A stretch of 36,123 nt of DNA, taken from NCBI GenBank assembly GCA_016703895.1, contig JADJBE010000030.1, forward strand, positions 1 through 36,123, read 5' to 3'. Origin of the DNA: Pseudomonadota bacterium (GTDB lineage Bacteria > Pseudomonadota > Gammaproteobacteria > Steroidobacterales > Steroidobacteraceae). Positions 32,386-36,123 of this stretch are shown here, one piece after another (position 1 is the first letter of the stretch; each line of letters starts with the position of its first letter). The notes below the pieces were generated by a model. The model saw only the letters and a program-made list of their open reading frames with translations. It was not told where the DNA came from and ran no database searches. The translations under genes were made by a program, and so were the position numbers.

Positions 32386-33240
32386 TCAGCATTGTTTGAC
32401 CTTGGGTACTGCGCTTTGGGCCGCCTCGCTGTAGAAATACACGCCGCAGGTGAACCGGTGACGCGGAGCGGCGCTCTTCGATTCGACCTCTTCGCGCTCC
32501 GAGGCGAGGCGGTTCAATTCCTGCAACATCCGGTTTCCAAGCTGGCGTGCGCGTTTGTCCAGCAAAGTAATCCCGTCGTCGGTCAAGCCTTCGTACATCA
32601 GGCTGCGCTCGAGTTGCAGGGCACGACTGCCCAACAGGTTGTCGGTCGCCGCGGCCGCGTGGTCGTGCAGGTTGTGGGCGAAGAAGAAGAGCTTCTCGTC
32701 GAGCCCGGCCTGAGGCACGAAGGCGTCGGTGTTCAGGACGAGCCGATCCTGCGCATCGATGTGGACAATGCCCAACCGAAGCCACTCGTCGAGGACGACC
32801 CGCAGGCGAATATCGGTTCGCCGGCTCTCAACCAGATCTTCGAAGCAAGGTTGCTCGCCGGGCACTCGCACTTTCGACAGGGGCCGTGGGCGCCCCTCCT
32901 CATCGAGGAACCGCTCGTCCGTCAGCCATGTTGTCACGAGCTTGCCACCAAACGAGATCGTGTCGGGCACGACTTCCTCGATAGCTTGATCCGCGCTGCG
33001 CAGCCGCCGTACATCCTTGCGGTGCACCCCTGATATGAGGCTGATGCGGCTGTCGGTCGGCGCCTTGCTTCGAGCCCAAATTCGCGATCGGCGACCTCCA
33101 CGAAGACCTGTTTCAGCAACTCCCGACACCAGCGGATAGGTCACGCCGCTGGCGAGCATTAGTCGAACGAGCGGGCGCAGCGTTGCGCCGAAACGCTGCA
33201 CCAGCGCAGTCGAGGGGGTCGTATTGTTCAGGAGGTTCAT
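32386..33240 (-). CDS. DUF6502 family protein with a locally shifted segment
   Basis: A protein of about 284 residues. The DUF6502 pattern is clear: QRFGATLRPLVRLMLASGVT, then PTDSRISLISGVHRKDVRRL (HTH-like), WLTDERFLDEEGRPRPLSKV and LRVVLDEWLRLGIVHID, with a C-terminal helical part (LLDKRARQLGNRMLQELNRL). The stretch between GVTYPLV and PTDSR reads SGVAETGLRGGRRSRIWARS here. The next frame over 33055-33125 gives LKQVFVEVADREFGLEARRR, which fits the family much better, so two compensating indels scramble ~22 residues. The early HTH-like part suggests DNA binding, but function is unknown. Start ATG 33240 is chosen where family similarity begins. It diverges from the repeated secreted protein at 33443, and I suspect a regulatory link (inference). 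Confidence 0.75.
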   Translation of the reverse strand: MNLLNNTTPSTALVQRFGATLRPLVRLMLASGVTYPLVSGVAETGLRGGRRSRIWARSKAPTDSRISLISGVHRKDVRRLRSADQAIEEVVPDTISFGGKLVTTWLTDERFLDEEGRPRPLSKVRVPGEQPCFEDLVESRRTDIRLRVVLDEWLRLGIVHIDAQDRLVLNTDAFVPQAGLDEKLFFFAHNLHDHAAAATDNLLGSRALQLERSLMYEGLTDDGITLLDKRARQLGNRMLQELNRLASEREEVESKSAAPRHRFTCGVYFYSEAAQSAVPKVKQC

Positions 33241-33551
33241 GGGCAGTAAGGCATTGATCGTAGCTGGCCCAGATGATACATGAAATATCTGTTGACGCGG
33301 AAATATTCCCGCGTATTGTCCAATCAACTGAGGGGGTTACGGGTGACCAGTCGGCGAACCCCAAAGTGAAGGTGTCTTATCCCGTCCGCGCGCCCACCCC
33401 GTCGCCACCCCAATCAATATCGACAGCAGACAAGGCTTGACCATGACCCGCACCTCCTTCCTGCTTCATTGCCCGTGGCCTGACCATGGTGGCGGTACTA
33501 GCAGTTGCGCGTGGTGGCGGTGGCGGTGGTGGTACGGACGTTGCCATCGGC

Positions 33552-34333
33552 GGCATCATCGGTGGCACCGGCTTCAAAGGCCCAGTCGCCAGCGCGACGG
33601 TCACCGCCTACGCTGTGTCCGGCGGCTCCCCCGGAGCACAGGTCGGCATGGCAACGACTGATGCCAGTGGCAAGTTCAGCCTTTCGATCGGCAACTATTC
33701 CGGGCCAGTGATGCTGCAGTTGTCCGGCGGCACCTATACCGACGAAGCGACCGGAACCACGATGAACATGGCCGCGGGCGATGTAATGACGGCGATCCTG
33801 CCCACCGTTGCGGCGGGTGCGACGATCAGCGGCATCCAGATCACGCCGGTGACATCGATGGCGCAGACTGCGGCCCAGCACCTCTCCGGTGGCATGACCG
33901 ACGCCAACATTGCCGCCGCCAATACGGCCGTGGGCACCTATTTCATGGTGAGTGACATCCTGCACGTACAGCCGATGAATCCGCTGGTTTCGGGGTCCGG
34001 CAGCACGGCTTCGCAGGACGCGATCAACTACGGGATGGCGATGGCCGCGATGTCCCAGTACGCCAGGGCCAGGCATGGCTGTCTCGTCGGCCTTCGTGAC
34101 GGCCATGATGAACGACTCATCCGACGGCATGATGGACGGCAAGATGGGCCAATCGTCCGTGATGATGAGCGGCATGGGCACGGGAATGGGGACAGCAATG
34201 CCCGGCAACGCCGGTACCAGCGGTATGAGCTCAGCGATGTCGACGTTCGTCAACTCCGCGCAGAACAAGTCGGCATTCCGGCGTCGATATGCAGCCGCTG
34301 ATCAGCCATCTCAGCACCTCCAGCGGTCAGCTC
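33552..34333 (+). repeat. Tandem unit 1 of the secreted Met-rich protein
   Basis: First copy of a ~790-bp direct repeat. It encodes the order beta-sandwich-like part, helical part with NIAAANTAVGTYF, Met-rich linker ending GNAGTSGMSSAMSTF, and STSSGQL. The match to unit 2 is clear at protein level and partial at DNA level, so the duplication is old. Confidence 0.7.
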
Positions 34334-34360
34334 TTCCCGGGCACACCGGCGGTTGCCAAA

Positions 34361-35152
34361 GGCAAGATCGTCGGCACCGCGTTCAACGGCACGACGCAGC
34401 AAGCAACTGTCCAGGCGTACGCGATCAGCAACGGCGCCACGGGTGCACAGCTGGCCAGCACAGCAACCGACGCCCAGGGCAATTTCATCCTCCCGATCGG
34501 CAGCTACACGGGACCGGTGATGCTGCAGATGGTCGGCGCGACCTACACCGACGTGGCTACGGGCAGGATGATGACCTTGGGAGCCAGCGACACGTTGACG
34601 ATGGTCATGCCGACCGTGGCGAGCGGTGCGACGACCAGCGGCGTCTGGGTCACGCCGCTGACCGCGATGGCACAGGCCCGCGCCCAAGCAATGGGCGGGG
34701 GCATGATCGAAGTCAACATCATGGCCGCGAACACCGCGGTGGGGAACTACTTCATGGCGCCCGATATACTTCACACGCAACCGATGAATCCGTCGGCTCC
34801 GGGTTCGGCTGCGATGGCGACGCAGGACATGAAGAACTACGGGGCTGTGATCGGAGCGATGTCCCAGTTTGCCAAGGGCCTCACAATGCCGACGGCTTAC
34901 TCATTCGTCACCGCGATGATGAACGATGCGGCGGATGGCATGATGGATGGCAAGGCAAACGGCTCGCCCATTGCATGCGTCGATGGGCACCATGATGGGC
35001 CCGACGATGATGCAGCCGAATGCCGGCACAAGTGGCTTAGCAACGGCGATGTCCAGCTTCATGGGGTCCAGCGCGAACTCTCCGGGGCGACCGCCGGTGA
35101 CGTAGCGGCAGCCTTGATCCAGAAGCTGAATTCCTCGAGCGGTCAACTGCAA
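34361..35152 (+). repeat. Tandem unit 2 of the secreted Met-rich protein
   Basis: Second copy. It encodes the same order with NIMAANTAVGNYF, a Met-rich linker (MGTMMGPTMMQPNAGTSG, readable in another frame from 34983) and NSSSGQL just before the stop. The shared segment spacing shows that both copies arose from one ancestor unit. Confidence 0.7.
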
Positions 35153-35419
35153 TGAGCCGGACCGAATCAATTGGGTGTAACCCGACACATTGGCAAATGT
35201 GAGGGCAGCAAGCAGCGATCGGGTAACGAGTCCCGCGGCTGCACGTAGCCAACCCAAGAGAAGTCGGGTGTCGACCTTGGGCCCTTTCGATGTTGGGGTG
35301 GGCAGCAACTTGTTCGGGCGGCTCGATCATCACGCACTGCCTTCACTTGGGTACTGCGCATCGAGTCAGTGATCAGGCCGCCCATTGTCCTGCGTCCGGG
35401 CGCTCGGCGGACGAAGGCG

Positions 35420-36123
35420 TCAGCGGCGGCCGTGGTCGCGACGCAAGGCACGAACACCCGTTATGAGCATCCCGACAATGCCGGTGATGAGCATTGCTTG
35501 GCCGACGCCATCGTGCCAGCCACCCATTGGCGTCATCAACAGCATCGAGCCGCCGATCACCAGAGCCGCGAAAGCAATGGCAGATGCAAGCCGCTCGAGA
35601 TTGCGGCTGAAGCGCGCCCCAAGGGCTTCCAAACCGGGAAGGCGACCCAGATTGCCGTCAGCGATCCGTCGGAGCACGCGTCGCGTGTCACCCGGCGCAT
35701 CGAATAGCAGACGCTCCAGCTCGCGCGCAAGCTTGGTTGACTTCTCCTTCACCTTCGCCGGCGAGAAGTGCTTCGCGATCAGGCGCGAGATCTCTTCCCG
35801 AAACGATTGCATGTAGTCATGGTCCGGGGCGAGCTGGCCGGTCATCGACTCCAGGATGACGAAGGCTCGCGTCAGCAGGACGAACTCGGCGGGATTGTGG
35901 GCTCCGTTCCGGCTTCCGGCACGCAGCAAGGAATCGAACGCATCCCCGATCAGGACATTCGCCGTATCGGTCCTGCGAATTTCATAGAGCGCCGCCTTCA
36001 TGTCCACCAGCAGCCCTGCCCGATCGACATCTTCCCTCGCCCCGGCCATTTCGAGATAAGCCTCGGAGGCCGCCCGCGCATCGCCTTTGACGACCGCTTC
36101 GAGCAGCAGGATCAGCGATTCGC
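35420..36123 (-). CDS. ABC1/UbiB-like kinase, C-terminal part (cut by window edge)
   Basis: The frame is open to the right edge, so the N-terminal kinase core lies outside. The visible ~234 residues start with SLILLLEAVVKGDARAASEA and continue LLVDMKAALYEIRRTDTANV, AGSRNGAHNPAEFVLLTRAF and VILESMTGQLAPDHDYMQSF. This is the C-terminal region of ABC1/UbiB/AarF proteins, which assist ubiquinone synthesis or lipid transport. Two closing membrane helices are present (ASAIAFAALVIGGSMLLM and AMLITGIVGMLITGV), as in UbiB. No indel is seen. Whether it is the true UbiB or one of its paralogues cannot be told without the kinase half. It shows no link to copper and probably marks the boundary of the resistance island. 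Confidence 0.75.
   Translation of the reverse strand, partial: ESLILLLEAVVKGDARAASEAYLEMAGAREDVDRAGLLVDMKAALYEIRRTDTANVLIGDAFDSLLRAGSRNGAHNPAEFVLLTRAFVILESMTGQLAPDHDYMQSFREEISRLIAKHFSPAKVKEKSTKLARELERLLFDAPGDTRRVLRRIADGNLGRLPGLEALGARFSRNLERLASAIAFAALVIGGSMLLMTPMGGWHDGVGQAMLITGIVGMLITGVRALRRDHGRR

Larger units (their letters stand above)
33443..35155 (+). pseudogene. Secreted Met-rich protein made of two tandem ~260-residue units, several frameshifts
   Basis: An exported protein of about 560 residues, restored by joining frames. It starts near 33443 (MTRTSFLLHC); the hydrophobic TMVAVLAVA and Gly run at 33486-33530 look like a damaged lipoprotein signal. Two homologous units follow (33552-34333 and 34361-35152). 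Each has a beta-rich carboxypeptidase-regulatory-like part (ATVTAYAVSGG with ATTDASGKFSLSIGNYSGPV; ATVQAYAISNG with STATDAQGNFILPIGSYTGP), a helical part (NIAAANTAVGTYFM; NIMAANTAVGNYFM, both followed by DILH-QPMNP), a Met-rich part (MMNDSSDGMMDGKMG; MMNDAADGMMDGKA) and a closing SSGQL. Frame changes lie near 33500, 34068 and 34270, with a compensating pair at about 34965 and 35080. The Met clusters hint at Cu/Ag binding (inference). No family is recognised for the whole. Confidence 0.65.

Overview
The window is high-GC proteobacterial DNA. A DUF4148 protein, a CopI-like cupredoxin, a DUF6502 protein and a CusCBA system with fused CusF modules suggest a betaproteobacterium, possibly Burkholderiales or Rhodocyclales. 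This is inferred from gene content; no rRNA or complete tRNA is present to confirm it.

Layout. (1) 1-5585 is a decayed integration module: two adjacent tyrosine recombinases, a small protein, an unknown fragment, an excisionase-like HTH protein and a large serine recombinase. Nearly all are broken by single-base indels. The module ends on a 44-nt copy of the 3' half of an initiator tRNA (fMet) gene, which looks like an old attachment site. (2) 5590-7805 holds a transposase relic, a nearly intact 1.19-kb insertion sequence with matching ends (6026-7214), and a probable radical-SAM gene whose front has been cut off. (3) 7900-10850 carries small envelope genes: a lipoprotein, an unknown ORF, a DUF2933/ICMT-like fusion, a Cys-containing exported protein and a frameshifted exported DsrE-like protein. 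(4) 15190-11175, minus strand, is a probable copper operon: Met-rich periplasmic protein, DUF302 protein, CopA-type P1B ATPase and a polytopic membrane protein. (5) 18355-15652, minus strand, carries a CusR/CusS-type two-component system and a DUF4148 protein. (6) 18549-30682, plus strand, is the main copper/silver efflux and detoxification set: CusF-like protein, outer-membrane factor (frameshifted), two-domain-like multicopper oxidase, CopI-like cupredoxin (frameshifted), CusF, CusC, CusB, CusA, then a DsbB/DsbA-like pair. A second, CueO-type multicopper oxidase converges on it from the minus strand. (7) 32386-36123 holds a DUF6502 protein, a divergent secreted protein built from two copies of a ~260-residue Met-rich unit (with several frameshifts), and the C-terminal part of an ABC1/UbiB-like kinase that runs off the right edge.

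How the genes fit together. The CusRS pair probably senses periplasmic Cu/Ag. Three sites of the form TKAC-N6-GTAA sit upstream of cusR/cusF-like (divergent), the cusF-CBA operon and the DUF4148 gene, so one regulon is likely. CopA would move Cu(I) out of the cytoplasm. CusF and CopI would bind it in the periplasm, the two oxidases would oxidise it, and CusCBA would expel it. The Dsb-like pair may repair or form disulfides under copper stress.

Single-base frameshifts are dense at both ends and occasional in the core, while very long genes such as cusA and copA are intact. Whether these are real decay or sequence errors cannot be settled from the sequence alone.
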